Below are positions 12,669 to 23,130 of a stretch of DNA of 64,000 nucleotides, piece by piece; positions within the stretch are counted from its first letter, which is position 1; the number at the start of each line of letters is the position of its first letter. The notes below the pieces were generated by a model. That model did not search any database. It was not told where the DNA came from and worked only from the letters and a program-made list of their open reading frames with translations. Position numbers and translations under genes: made by a program. The stretch comes from Lithospermum erythrorhizon (lineage: Eukaryota > Streptophyta > Magnoliopsida > Boraginales > Boraginaceae): contig JADFUC010000760.1 of assembly GCA_019722365.1 (NCBI GenBank), positions 62,001 to 126,000 on the forward strand, given 5' to 3'.

Positions 12669-12755
12669 ATATAATTTGCTTGCCAAAATGTCTGTCTGTC
12701 TGCATCTCAAGTAATGTTAGTTAATCAACACCATGCAGAGATACGTACACATACA

Positions 12756-13785
12756 TGTAGCGTCCAGCCTAATTAGTCCACGTGTCTCTTCCCGAGGCTC
12801 GGCGCTAAATAAAACACAGAGATATAGTACTACTTACTACCATATTAATAACTCTATTTGAGTTATCTATCCCCTTATGACAAGTTTTTAGTTACCAATT
12901 ATAACTTAAGGTGAAAGATTACTACTTAGAGTTAAACCATTAATAAAAGCGAAAAATTCGAGCATAGCATTTCCCAACCCGATCGGCCATTAAACCATCC
13001 AAACACTAACAACTTTAAACAAACACATTCAGCCCAAAATCAACTTTTCTAAACCAATATATCCGTCATTCATCACTAAATTCCAAAACCCGAATACTCT
13101 TTCAACACCCGAACTAAAATTACATAATCTACCCACCCACGACCACACAAAGTCACAAATTCATACTCCAGAAACATCTCCATTCAAGTCCATTAACATA
13201 CTTTTGAAACTAAAGTTTGATATGGGCAAGTCAGTCAACTATAAACTTCCATATAAACCTTTAAAATCGGCCATAATCACACCTCCTGATATCAAACTTT
13301 AGATATACCATTTTAAAGTCTTAAATCTCAAATCCAAGAAAGTCAACACAAAGTCAAACTCATACAAATGAATTCAACTATAGCTCCAAAATGTCAAGAT
13401 TGGTAAATATCTTAGATGATCGAGATGAAAACAAGATTATGGAGTGAATTCTGACGAATTCCTTGAAATTGAAAAATCAGGTTGAGGAAGAATGGGAGAG
13501 TTCGGCCTTGGGAGGAAAGAAAGAGAAGTTTGGTGAATGGATAGTGAAATGATTAGATGGAGGCAGGTGGAAGATATTTCTGATTAAGTGCAAAGGTGGT
13601 TTGGTTTGAGGTCTAGTTTAAATGCCGGTTCTTAATATGGCTAGACATAATGCCTTTGTTAAAATGTTTAAAAGTGTCCCAAAACAAGTAGTCAACTCCT
13701 AAAACACGGCCGGTTACCAAGAGATTTAACTAAAAGTCGAAATATGAGTGATCAGCTTGATTAAATTTATCGAAATAGGGTGTCA
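12756..13785 (-). repeat. Diverged R1-like LTR or fragment, reverse orientation
   Basis: The left edge TGTAGCGTCCAGCC resembles the outer edge of the R1 LTRs in reverse orientation (TGTAGCGACCGC at 42701). The body carries AAAGTCAACACAAAGTCAAACT (about 13350) and GAGAGTTCGGCCTTGGGAGG (about 13497), which match AAGTCAACAAAGTCAA and AAGTTCGGCCTATGGAGG of the R1 LTR at 37440-37760. The right edge TAGGGTGTCA resembles GGGTTATTTCA there. At about 1.0 kb it is shorter than a full R1 LTR. No target duplication was visible, so the ends are tentative. Confidence 0.5.
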
Positions 13786-14686
13786 GTGGAAAAATTAGAA
13801 AAGTTAGTGATGTTTAGTGCGAATTCTCACAGTTAATATCATAAATTTGTATATGTTAAAACAAGTATCTCAATACATTAATATAGGAATTCAATAATTT
13901 TATGACATAAAATATCTCAAACATGCAAAATAGATTTGAGAAATATTAGCACTTTGTGTTAGTATACTCGGACCATATGATTTAACATATCTACAACATC
14001 TACATACATCAACTAAAAAAAGACATCTACTACATACATCAGTTATATATTTGTATAGAAAAAGGTAACTACTTGCATTCTATATTTTCTTTAATACACA
14101 TATTATAATAAAGGAAACTGTGTAGTTTGTTTGTTTTATTGCTAAATACCAAACTTAACTATATATTGTCTAGAGATTGAAGGAGTATTACGTACTATTT
14201 CTTTTAAGCTCCATAAATTGAATGAACTTATGTAAACATTACTTGACAACCTATTTAGTTTCTTTGGATTTGTATCCATCCTTTTCATGGTACCATTCAT
14301 GATTCAATATAATTTAATAATTGAAATAATCAACATACTAATATTTTATTTTTAATAGATAATTATCAAAAGGTTAAAGATATACGTAGACCATAGTTGT
14401 TTGTCCTTGGGCAGTTGGGCTTATATTGCCATTATGCATGGCTATCATAAAAAATATTGAAAAAACTAGCAATATTTAAATTCTTGGATGGATTGTGCTT
14501 ATGACATGCTTGTTAGTAGTCATGTCTAACGAATCGGGTCGGCAAAGTTGAATCAATTAGGCCCGTGTAACATGTTCGGCAGACTGGTGCATGCAACCGG
14601 GCCGGCCAGTCGTTAAGGGATCTTGGTTCACCATTCGGTGGCCATTTAAAGGGCTTGTGAGGCGTAACGGTGGTAGTTCAGATGGC
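13786..14686. other. Intergenic AT-rich DNA, with a pseudo-exon copy at 14218-14330
   Basis: I see no gene. Near 14160-14330 the sequence matches 17530-17690 at nucleotide level (shared CATTACTTGACAACCTA), a degraded second copy of the exon-like fragment described there. From 14520 base composition rises in GC (GGGCCGGCCAG near 14600) without a readable frame. Confidence 0.5.
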
Positions 14687-14876
14687 GGTCTGGCATTTGG
14701 ATTAGTTGGCCAGTGGCTTTATTAGTTTGGTCCAAAATTTTGAAATATTAGCAAAAAACTTCGAAGCCCACTTTTAAAAGGGGCACAGTGAGCACTAATT
14801 GTGGTGGATTTTACGAATTAGCGTCTGGCGTTTGGATTAGTTATTGGTGGCTTTATTAGTTGGTCCCAAAATTTTG
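14687..14876. repeat. Direct repeat pair of about 55 bases
   Basis: Two copies of a segment containing TTTGGATTAGTT...GTGGCTTTATTAGTT..GGTCC.AAAATTTTG lie at about 14691-14745 and 14828-14876. They are separated by about 80 bases of unrelated sequence. No ORF spans them. Confidence 0.75.
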
Positions 14877-15051
14877 TATGTGTGAAAAAAATAATTGTGA
14901 TATTGAGGTTGAACCTTTGACCTTTATGATGAAAGCGTAAGTTAGGAACCATTATGGCAAATTGATAATTTATTAATATGTGTATAATAATATATCAAGT
15001 TATTTAGTTTCAAATAATATACGTATAATAAAAGCATAATATTCAATAATA

Positions 15052-15150
15052 TATAGCTATAAATATTATTCGTTTAAATAGCTATAAATATTATTCGTTT
15101 AAATAGCTATAAATATTATACGTATAAATATTATTCGTTTATAAATATTA
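15052..15150. repeat. Short tandem repeat, ATAGCTATAAATATTATTCG unit
   Basis: About three to four copies of a 25-26 base unit (ATAGCTATAAATATTATTCGTTTAA), the last ones degenerating into TATACGTATAAATATTATTCG. The rest of 14950-16300 is very AT-rich, with scattered copies of ATAATATATCATAATACTAAATAAC (about 15818 and 15924) and no coding signal. Confidence 0.85.
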
Positions 15151-16429
15151 TAATTATAAATTCAAAAATAATATGTTAATTTAACTCAAACTTTAACAAT
15201 ATTAATTTAACCAAATCTAAAGTTATTTAATGATATGTTATTCATCCAAAATAAATGCCAAGAAACTCTAAAGTTAATAGATTTTGAAGGAAAAAATCTG
15301 ATCAAATTGTTTTTAAATATATTGAAATAAGTTTTTTAATATAGGAGTATAATAATAAATCAAATTATTAAGTTTCAAATAATATACGTATGAATAAAAG
15401 CATAAATTCAATAATATAAAATCCTTTAAATAATAAAATATATTTCTAATTAAAACCATTTATTTGATGATGATGATTAACTTAAGATATGGTAATATTT
15501 AATATATTTTTTTCACCAAATTTCGATATCAATTATCCATGAAATGAAATAAATGAAATAACTCTCAAACATGGTATAAATTTGAATTAGCGTTGTGCCG
15601 TTTGAACCACAAAAGCAGATTATCTTAAGATTTTTAAATTAAATGTGAATCACAGATTTAGGTCAAAGAAAAAGCAGAGATGTTGAATTAGCATTGGTGG
15701 TTTCACCAACTATTCAATTATGTTGCTCGGCTTTGAAGTGATGGGGTGAGTTATAAATAAATGTTAAGAGTATGAACACTATCTTCAAAATGGGGTTTAA
15801 TACTTTGTTGATGAATAATATATCATAATACTAAATAACTTAGATTTGGTATTATTTAATATATTGATGATAATATGTTTTGAGTATTGTTGATAGAATC
15901 TTTATTACTTTTATTTGATAGAATAATATATCATAATACTAAATAACAGGTTGTAAGTATATTATTATTTCTTTATTTATCATTATGTATTTGAAAGTAA
16001 ATAATGATTTATAAATTATCTTGAAATGTTAACGTGAATATTTAAATGAATCACAATAATAAACAGATATTTACTTAACAATAATTTAAATAGAATCATT
16101 TTGAATTATTTCTTGGAAGGATAATATGATAATATATTAAATAATATAAAATTTAAGATTGTATTAATATGTTGAAATGGTTTTAGTAGAAATATGTTGC
16201 TATTTGAAGGATAATATATTAATGAGTCTTTATCTTTTTTATTTATATATTATTTGAGCCGGATAAATTCATTTATTATAACATAATATAAAATCGTTCA
16301 ACATTTCCCGATGTTGAAACTGCAACTTGTGTATTAAGATGGTTCAATCCTTGTACCGCGTTGTTTTTTGTACAAATGTGTGTGTTTGAGCGTGAAGTGG
16401 CGATGAGTATCGTTAATATGAAGCGATGC

Positions 16430-16640
16430 GCGTTAATATAGGGGCCTCGAGCGGGCCCTTAGTATTGGGTGGGCTCGGACAGGCAGAGAACCCCGATAGT
16501 GAGGTCAGTCAGTCCGTTCCCCAACAAGCTGGTGGCGCTCGTGGGCTGGTGTCCCGGGGCAGTCGGGCGGTGGGGCCAGACCCCCAGAGCGACCCTGGCC
16601 GGGGCCGGTTCGTTAGCGTCTCTTGTTAGGTAGAGGCATG
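16430..16640. other. GC-rich patch of unknown origin
   Basis: About 200 bases of strongly GC-rich DNA (CCCGGGGCAGTCGGGCGGTG and CCAGACCCCCAGAGCGACCC) sit in surroundings that are far more AT-rich. Open frames exist on both strands (67 codons plus, 64 codons minus), but any GC-rich stretch of this size tends to be open and neither shows a known motif. It could be a fragment of ribosomal spacer, a decayed GC-rich exon or an element remnant. I cannot decide. Confidence 0.5.
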
Positions 16641-17559
16641 CTTGATCCTGCAAGAATATCGGTGGGTTCGAAGGCTCGGCTAATAATATCGAACCCTCAT
16701 TCCTTCGGTTGAAATGGTGAACATAGCTTTGAGTTCGATCTCGGGTTCGACCATTTTCGAACCGTTCGGTTCGACATCAATATCCAAACAAGCAACAACA
16801 AATTTGAAAAAAAAAATTGAAATAATAACACACAATAAAGGCAATCAAACCAAAATATAGCAAATTGATTCAATTAAAACCAAAAAACATCAAAATGAAA
16901 TCATAATTAAAAAACAAAAATTACAATCTAATTGAAATAATAAACAAATTCCCAAAAAGAAACAAAAGAAACATGAAATTAAAATCCAAATGTTGATTCC
17001 GTCCTACTATCGGTGAACAATTGTCAACAAAGGATTCAGAGACCACAGTCTTGTAACCTTCCATGTTATTGTTGTTTTATTGTATAGTCTAGTCTTGATT
17101 GAGATAATTCATTTATGAGAATTTGAGAAGAATATGATCCTTACGAAGTAATTCCAATATGAAGATGAATTGGGCTATGCAACTGATTATTATGATGTGT
17201 TGATTGGTGGAGGAAGTGGCAACTGTTTAAAATGTAGTTATTTTCTGTCTTGTTATTTTCATTTCCAGAATGAGTATATTTTTTCTTTCAGTTCTTTTCT
17301 TTTATTATTTAATTACAATCCCATCAAAGACATTAAATCATATTTCTTCATTCTCATTCATACAAAGTAAGAATAAGATTGAAATTCATATCTAAATTTT
17401 CTATAGAAGCCAAATACTCCTAAATCAATACACCAAGTAATTTAACATCCTAAAGATCTCAAGCTTCGAAGCCACCAAAGTTTTGTTTCCTTCTTGATCA
17501 TGAGAGAGAGTACTAAAAACTTACCTATCTTTTTTAGAATGAAGGACAATACTTTTTTT
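16641..17559. other. Intergenic DNA; no gene recognised
   Basis: Near 16660-16770 several GGTTCGA/TCGAACC words occur in both orientations (GTGGGTTCGAAGG, ATATCGAACCC, TCGGGTTCGACC, TTTCGAACCG). This gives a short inverted-repeat-rich block. From 16800 the DNA is A-rich. A short open stretch at 17155-17240 reads ...YDVLIGGGSGN..., which resembles a dinucleotide-binding GxGxxG start, but it ends within about 90 bases and is not supported further. Confidence 0.4.
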
Positions 17560-17567
17560 CAAGTTCC

Positions 17568-17704
17568 TTAATCAAATGTACTGATGTAATCATTACTTGA
17601 CAACCTACTTAGTTTCATTGAACTTGTTTTAGTATCATACCTTTCAGAGTACCATTCAAACATAAATCTATAATTATAACTGTTATATGCATCTAAAGTT
17701 TGTG
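17568..17704 (-). pseudogene. Exon-like fragment of an unidentified gene (second copy at 14218-14330)
   Basis: On the minus strand an open stretch follows a plausible splice acceptor (TTTAG at about 17705). It ends with KLSRLSSNDYISTFD and a stop at 17568-17570. The duplicate at 14218-14330 preserves KLNRLSSNVYISSF in the matching frame, although its upstream part is broken. Conservation of this peptide in two copies suggests both derive from a terminal coding exon. I do not recognise the family. The plus-strand ORF at 17735-18094 lies just beyond and could be unrelated. Confidence 0.35.
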
Positions 17705-17734
17705 GTCTAAAATCTAAATCATCATCAATCCAGG

Positions 17735-18094
17735 ATGAGAAGACAATATCCAAAAGGAAAGCAACCAGAGGTAGAGATGAACACAAACAGCAATAAAAAA
17801 AAAATTGTTTCACCTCAGTTGAAAGAGTATGGCAACCCAACAGCTCCACTTATTACAACGAACCGAATGGCGACATCATCACTTACACCCTTCTCCCAGG
17901 AGAAGAAGATAGAAGTGCAGAATGCAAATGACAAAATCAAGAAAAACAATGGAAAGAATTGGTCACCCTTTACCGATGGTATCTTAAATGAGGTCAATAT
18001 TGGGGAAATTGAAGACTACCAAAATGCAGTTAACCAACTCTACAATGGCGGTTTAACTCAGGGGATACCATTCTTTAAAAAGTTCCATAAATAG
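17735..18094 (+). CDS. Unidentified ORF, 119 codons
   Basis: An ATG-to-stop frame encodes a basic, Lys/Asn/Gln-rich protein with no signal peptide, membrane segment or motif I recognise. Its N-terminal half is low-complexity (runs of N and K). The C-terminal half (FTDGILNEVNIGEIEDYQNA) is more protein-like. It lies 426 bases from the stop codon of the LIP1-like gene on the opposite strand, so the two would be convergent. An open antisense frame overlaps its first third (17568-17849), which weakens the case. It could be a small gene, one exon of a broken gene, or chance. Confidence 0.3.
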   Translation: MRRQYPKGKQPEVEMNTNSNKKKIVSPQLKEYGNPTAPLITTNRMATSSLTPFSQEKKIEVQNANDKIKKNNGKNWSPFTDGILNEVNIGEIEDYQNAVNQLYNGGLTQGIPFFKKFHK

Positions 18095-18520
18095 ATATAA
18101 CAAAGTAACATGATGGTAAACTTGGACAAAATATTTGAAATGCTTAGGTTACAAAATAAAGAATTATAAGTTAAACAAGAAAAAGGCAATGATAACAAGA
18201 TTCATGAGCCCATGCAATGCATGTACATAATTTACATAACTAAAATGCATTGCATTAGCAAAACTATAATAAGCTTCGACAAAATGAGTTCGTGCAATGA
18301 GCAGTTGACTCACATTTGACTGAAGGCGCAACATCAGAGCCTGAGAACTCAGTCACTCACTGAATGAACAAATGTGGAAAGAATTGCCCTGTAAAGTTGC
18401 TAACTTATACTCACTCTAGTAGACATTTTTTATAGAACTCACCTCACAATAATAGGAGAAAAAAAAAATCACCAGTTCAGATATGAAACCAGGTGTTGTA
18501 AGAAAGAAACAATAATACCA
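18095..18520. other. Convergent interval and probable 3' UTR of the LIP1-like gene
   Basis: No ORF is present. Read on the minus strand, this is the sequence immediately after the LIP1-like stop codon and should contain its 3' UTR and polyadenylation region. I could not single out one poly(A) signal. Confidence 0.4.
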
Positions 18521-21500
18521 TCAAACATTTATATCTGTACGCTTTAGCCTCGCACTTGTAATATCCTGGGTATCAGCCCTTGCAAATCTTGGAATGTTGT
18601 AAAGGTCAGGTGTAGACATGGGCTGCTGCGGGTAGAGAGTAGGTGGTGGTGTCAGATTCCGCTGGGCAGGTAAGGGAGGGATGCATTGTATTTATTAATC
18701 TTAATAGAACTGCAGTGAGCCCAATAGATAAATAAATCACAACTGGTGTCTAATTAAAGTCCTTATTGGTATTTAATACTTAAGAAGCACATTCATCAAA
18801 GAAATTCCTTGCTTACCAAACCCAGCGTAAAGCGAAAATCATAGGTGAAGAAAAAAGATAAAATGAACTTTTGCAATCCATCCTGCGAATTCAATTGAGG
18901 AGTTATCAAGAATAGTATCTTAGCACCTAGAAAAGCTCATTTCTAATATGGAAAAATAGTGTGGTAGAGAAATTTTAGTCATGGATTTCGAGCATCGAAA
19001 CTTATATAACTATTCTGAGAGATGCTAGACTAGGGCATTATGGTTTATGAAGCAGCCTAAAAATCATATTACAGGTGTCGACATCTATCCACCGTGGGAA
19101 AGTGTGTGAATGTGTGAAAGGACCAACTAAGCAGTGGTGGGACCATGGACTTGTAGCAGGTAGGTCATCATCAGAAAAGTATCTTCTCCTGATCAACTGA
19201 AAACATGATCATGAATAGTTTAGATGGTGTGGAATAGAGGAAGCATTAAAATAGACATCAGAATTCAAAGTGCAAGACACTCAACATACGGAAAAATTTC
19301 ATCACGGCTTCCTTGTCATGTCTGGATTCTTTAGCAGCCTATTATGTAAAGGAAGATACATGTTAGTCTTATCAAGGTAAAATTCTTCTCATGTACTGCA
19401 GTCTGTATAAATTAAGAATCATTAGCAACAGCTAACTCTTTTTCTAGAAGTGTTATCAAACTCTTGTAAGTGAAGACAAACTAATTTATTCACCTATATC
19501 TGAGACCAGAAACTATTTGTAACATTGATTTGAAATATCTCTGGAACCGGAGGGGATGAAATGTGATCCTTCCAGTAATCCAGTCATTTATTCACATAGG
19601 CAGATGAAAAAGGTTGTGACAAAGTATATTGTGCAATGTTCAGTATCGAATCAATGATGGTTTGAAATCTATTGACATCTGGGGAAGTCAATTGGCAATT
19701 ATTATCAGCAGATACGGCATTTGCTCATAGCAGTTCTATTGGATTTTCAATTAATTCGCAGTATAGTTCTCAACATGCTTATATTAAGCAACTCTGAATA
19801 GAAGGCAACATTAATATTCCCTCCATCCATAAAAGATTGTCACATTTTGACTTTTTTGAATTTTTCATAGTTGAACTTTGACCGTAAATATTTTTATTTG
19901 TGTTGTATAATATTTTATGAAAAATATATCAGAAAAAAGTATATTTTCAATTCTTTTCATTGATATATTTTTCATGAAATATTATACAATACAAACAAAA
20001 ATATCTATGGTCAAAGTTCAACTATAAAAAAGTAAAAAAGTCAAAATGTGACAATCTTTTAGGGACGGAGGGAGTATTTAATTTAGTCTTTGGTCTTAGG
20101 CATGCGTCTTCTCAAGATACTGTCAGAATGTTTTTAGAATTGCATGCGATAATTACAATAATTGGCTGTGTAGTTGAAACTTACAGCTAGGAGGCCTCCA
20201 CTGCTGGGGAAAGTCTCTGTCAATGGGAGTTCCTCACTCGATGAAATGAGACCCTGCTTCTCAACCCACTGTCGAGCTACATCAACAAGGTTGCCGCTGC
20301 TACTTCTTCTTCCCTCTTTTGCAGCAATATCTGCTTTGTTACCAATAACAATGTAAGGAACAGGGAGGCCACCAGGGCCCCCAGATGCTAAAGGAGCTGA
20401 GAATGTTCCCATCGCTGCAATCTCAGAAGCCCACTTCTGCAAACTTGTTTTTGTTCTTCTTTGAGAAAGATCGTGTATGAAGATAACACCTAAAGTAAAA
20501 CCAGAAGCAAGGAAAGGGAGAATAAGAGTGGGAAATACCTTTCACTGTACAAATCACAGATTAGACTGAGGCCAACAAGAGAACTTTAGGCCATGACTGG
20601 TGGTATACATAATTAAGCATTAATATGTCAGTATGCAAATCATAGAAATATCTTTCATTTCTTTGTAAAACTTAAATACAGTGTTCTCCTGCACATGTAT
20701 GTAGGGAGAGCTTACTCTAGGAGATGAATTATATTTTTCCTTTTAGCTTCAAACACTAAGCAACATGCCATATAAATCAACATGCAATGCTATATAAGGA
20801 AGTATATAAGTACATTGGAGAACTCTTAAAAGACACTCAAGAAATGTGAAATAGAACTTGGGAAATGACTCTCATTACTTACCATTTATTTGAGAATAGA
20901 AAAGAGAGCGACAATCTTTGTATCGTTCATGTCCTGATATATCCCATAATTCAATGAAAAAGTCTCGTTCTGAATCCCCTTTAATACTATTTGATGAACT
21001 TCCGGAGGAACCATAAGTCGTATGCTGCTTAGGAGGAGAAAGGAAAAATAAGAAATGAGGTTCTACACTTTGTGATACTAGACTACTGAGACTGTAGGGT
21101 CTAACCTTTACACCAACAGAACATCCAATTGTTTGAGGAGGGCGAGCTATGGAAGATCCATTTATAATTAAGTGAACAAGAGAAGTTTTCCCCACACCTA
21201 ACAGAAGCCATCAACCCACATTAGATTTGATATACGTATACTAGGTCCAAAGCATGACAAACGCAAATTAAGTACTCCCTCGATCCCATAAAGATTGTCC
21301 ACTTTCACACTTTTTTCCTTTCCCAATTTGTCTCATTTGACCAATTTTTGCATGCAATTTTGGAGGTAGATCCATTTTAACTAGTTATCTCTTAATTTTT
21401 TGAAAAAGTCAAAACTAGACAATTTTTATGGGATGGAGGGAGTACAATATGTGGAGACAATTACAATGAATATGTGCCTCCCTCAATACAACCAGCATGA

Positions 21501-22326
21501 AACAAGTAACTATCAAACCATTTCAAGCAGAGAGTAAGTGTGGTTTGTTCCATAGAGCATAAGTAGACCAAAATGCATCATTAAAGCTTAAGCAAGATAA
21601 AAATTAATCAAAGAATTGAAACCTCTCTGGACATCAGACTAGATCATATCCTCATTAAGCAGATATATAGGTGTTACATAATGCATGTCTAGTTGTAAGA
21701 AACAGATTCTTATTCTCGTTTCCTTTCAAATAGAATCCTTCATCAGCCCAAGAAGTTTTAGCATTGAGATTACAACTACAAACAAATCTCAACACGTATA
21801 AGATTATAGACAGACTATCCCAATAAAAATATCACATAGAACAACATGCCCCAATGCCTCTAAAAGAAGCTCTCGCCTAAGCGGGGTAAGGGGGTCACAA
21901 TGATAAGAAGTGTAGATAGTGCGATAAGCCATTTTGATTTATTCTATTATATCCAAGAGCCACATAATTTAAAATCTTTGACACCATACTACACGGTACT
22001 AATAAAACAGAATAATGTCCTAGTATCGACTCCAAAATCTCAAACCAGATCTAGCAGTCAGCCTTATTCTATAACTCAGTCTAGTAATGAAATTGTAATT
22101 CGATACTCGATAGTCAGTCGAATCACTAACTATTTACAACACATTGAATAAAAACTAACACATTTTTCATGATTGGGTATCATCTAATAAAATCCACATA
22201 AAGAATAAACTTTAGCTCGAAAGTATTACAATTACCTGAATCACCAACAATAAGCACTCTGATTTGACCATAAGGAGGCCCGCCATTTAGTTCTTTATTC
22301 TCCTTTTCTCTATCCCTCCAAAACAT
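18521..22326 (-). CDS. LIP1: LIP1-like Ras/Rab-type small GTPase, multi-exon
   Basis: LIP1 (LIGHT INSENSITIVE PERIOD 1) is an atypical plant small GTPase known from Arabidopsis, where it affects light input to the clock and microtubule organisation. Exons read from sequence: 22326-22236 (ATG at 22326, MFWRDREKENKELNGG...), 21197-21106, 21024-20883, 20489-20185, 19338 to about 19285, about 19196 to the 19100s, and a last exon ending at the TGA 18523-18521. GT-AG junctions are seen for the first four introns. Motifs are the P-loop GDSGVGKTS (residues 28-36, split by intron 1), the G3 box WDISGHERYKD and the G4 box NKAD. Gene-specific peptides are ASEIAAMGTFSAPLASGGPG, IRRRYFSDDDLPATSPWS and the Pro-rich tail LPAQRNLTPPPTLYPQQP. 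There is no C-terminal prenylation Cys; the protein ends DINV. Odd points are that the exon 19285/19196 junction lacks a canonical GT, the exon(s) between 18720 and 19100 are unresolved, and the last exon appears one base short near 18690. Confidence 0.93.
19817..20074. mobile_element. Stowaway-type MITE in an intron of the LIP1-like gene
   Basis: This is a 258-base near-perfect palindrome. The left end is TTCCCTCCATCCATAAAAGA and the right end, reverse-complemented, is CTCCCTCCGTCCCTAAAAGA, the typical Stowaway terminus. TA duplications flank it at 19815-19816 and 20075-20076. The arms pair over most of their length (TTGTCACATTTTGAC and GTCAAAATGTGACAA, then TTGAACTTTGACC and GGTCAAAGTTCAA). 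It has no coding capacity and would rely on Tc1/mariner transposases. It sits in the intron between the exons 20489-20185 and 19338-19285. Confidence 0.93.
21025..21105 (-). other. 81-base in-frame, stop-free intron of the LIP1-like gene
   Basis: The minus-strand reading is AAG|GTTAGACCC ... CCTAAGCAG|CATACG, with GT at 21105-21104 and AG at 21026-21025. Removing it joins VGVK to HTTYG, which agrees with the usual LIP1 sequence. The intron is 27 codons long, has no stop in the reading frame and ends in a pyrimidine-rich stretch (TTTTTCCTTTCTCC). Retention would therefore insert 27 residues just after switch I instead of truncating the protein. Confidence 0.8.
21275..21442. mobile_element. Second Stowaway-type MITE, in intron 1 of the LIP1-like gene
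   Basis: This 168-base element has ends CTCCCTCGATCCCATAAAGA and (reverse complement of the right end) CTCCCTCCATCCCATAAAAA. TA duplications lie at 21273-21274 and 21443-21444. The inner sequence differs from the 258-base element, so it belongs to another subfamily. It lies about 80 bases upstream of the second exon. Confidence 0.92.
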
Positions 22327-22377
22327 TTTTCTTTCTTATCTTCCGCAACACAACCAACAATCTCCCAACCCCGACTA

Positions 22378-22880
22378 AACAAACTAATCAAATAATATAA
22401 TCACTAACAAAACTCAAACAAACATCTCTTGCTAAATTCTTTAAACACAATCACACACACTCAATCTCCATGAATCACAGTAGCTACAATATCACTTATC
22501 ACATTCGAACCATATATCGAATACCTAAATTCAACCAATATGAAAACTTTTGCAGAAAAGATCAACAACCCTTATAGTAGATCAATACCCACTTTCCAAA
22601 ATCACTACTCGAAGCTGAATTTATTTTGACCCCAAATAAAACAAACTAACCAAATAAGTTACTAAGAAACTTGGAACAAACATCACTTGTTAAATTCTTT
22701 CACACACTCAACCTCCATAAATCATGCCAGCTACAACATCACCTATCAGATTCAAATCATAAATCATATCACCTAAACTCAACATCAAGATCAAACCTTT
22801 TTCAAGAAAAAAACCTTATAATAGATCAATAGCCAGTTTTCAAAACCACTACTTGGGGCTGAATTTATTTTCAATTCTAT
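22378..22880. repeat. Tandem duplication in the LIP1 5' flank (two ~263-base units)
   Basis: Unit 1 begins AACAAACTAATCAAATAA at about 22378. Unit 2 begins AACAAACTAACCAAATAAG at about 22641. Both continue through CATC.CTTG.TAAATTCTTT, ACACACTCAA.CTCCAT.AATCA, CTTATA.TAGATCAATA and TTTCCAAAATCACTACT...GCTGAATTTATTTT in the same order. Two shorter echoes of the last segment lie at about 22982-23015 and 23097-23130. The array occupies the region just upstream of the LIP1-like start codon, that is, its promoter or 5' leader. Confidence 0.85.
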
Positions 22881-23130
22881 GAAAGGGGAATTTCTGATTT
22901 ATCAATAAATTTTGTAAATCAAAACCAAAACACATTCACCCCTTTTGCAGTAAAAAAATCAAGAATCCATATTGAAGATGAATACCCAATTTTCAAAATC
23001 ACTACTTGAAGTTGAAATTCATTCAATGGAACAAGAAAGAACCAAATAGTTGAATTAACACCACTTTTGATGAATCAATAACTGATATTTTAGATGAATA
23101 CCCAGTTTCCAAAATCACATATTGAAGCTG

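Noticed and set aside
16440..16620. Ribosomal RNA gene fragment
   Set aside because: No conserved rRNA core words were recognised; GC-richness alone is not enough.
17155..17240. Possible dinucleotide-binding motif (YDVLIGGGSGN)
   Set aside because: Only about 30 residues are open, the third glycine position does not fit, and nothing downstream continues an oxidoreductase fold.
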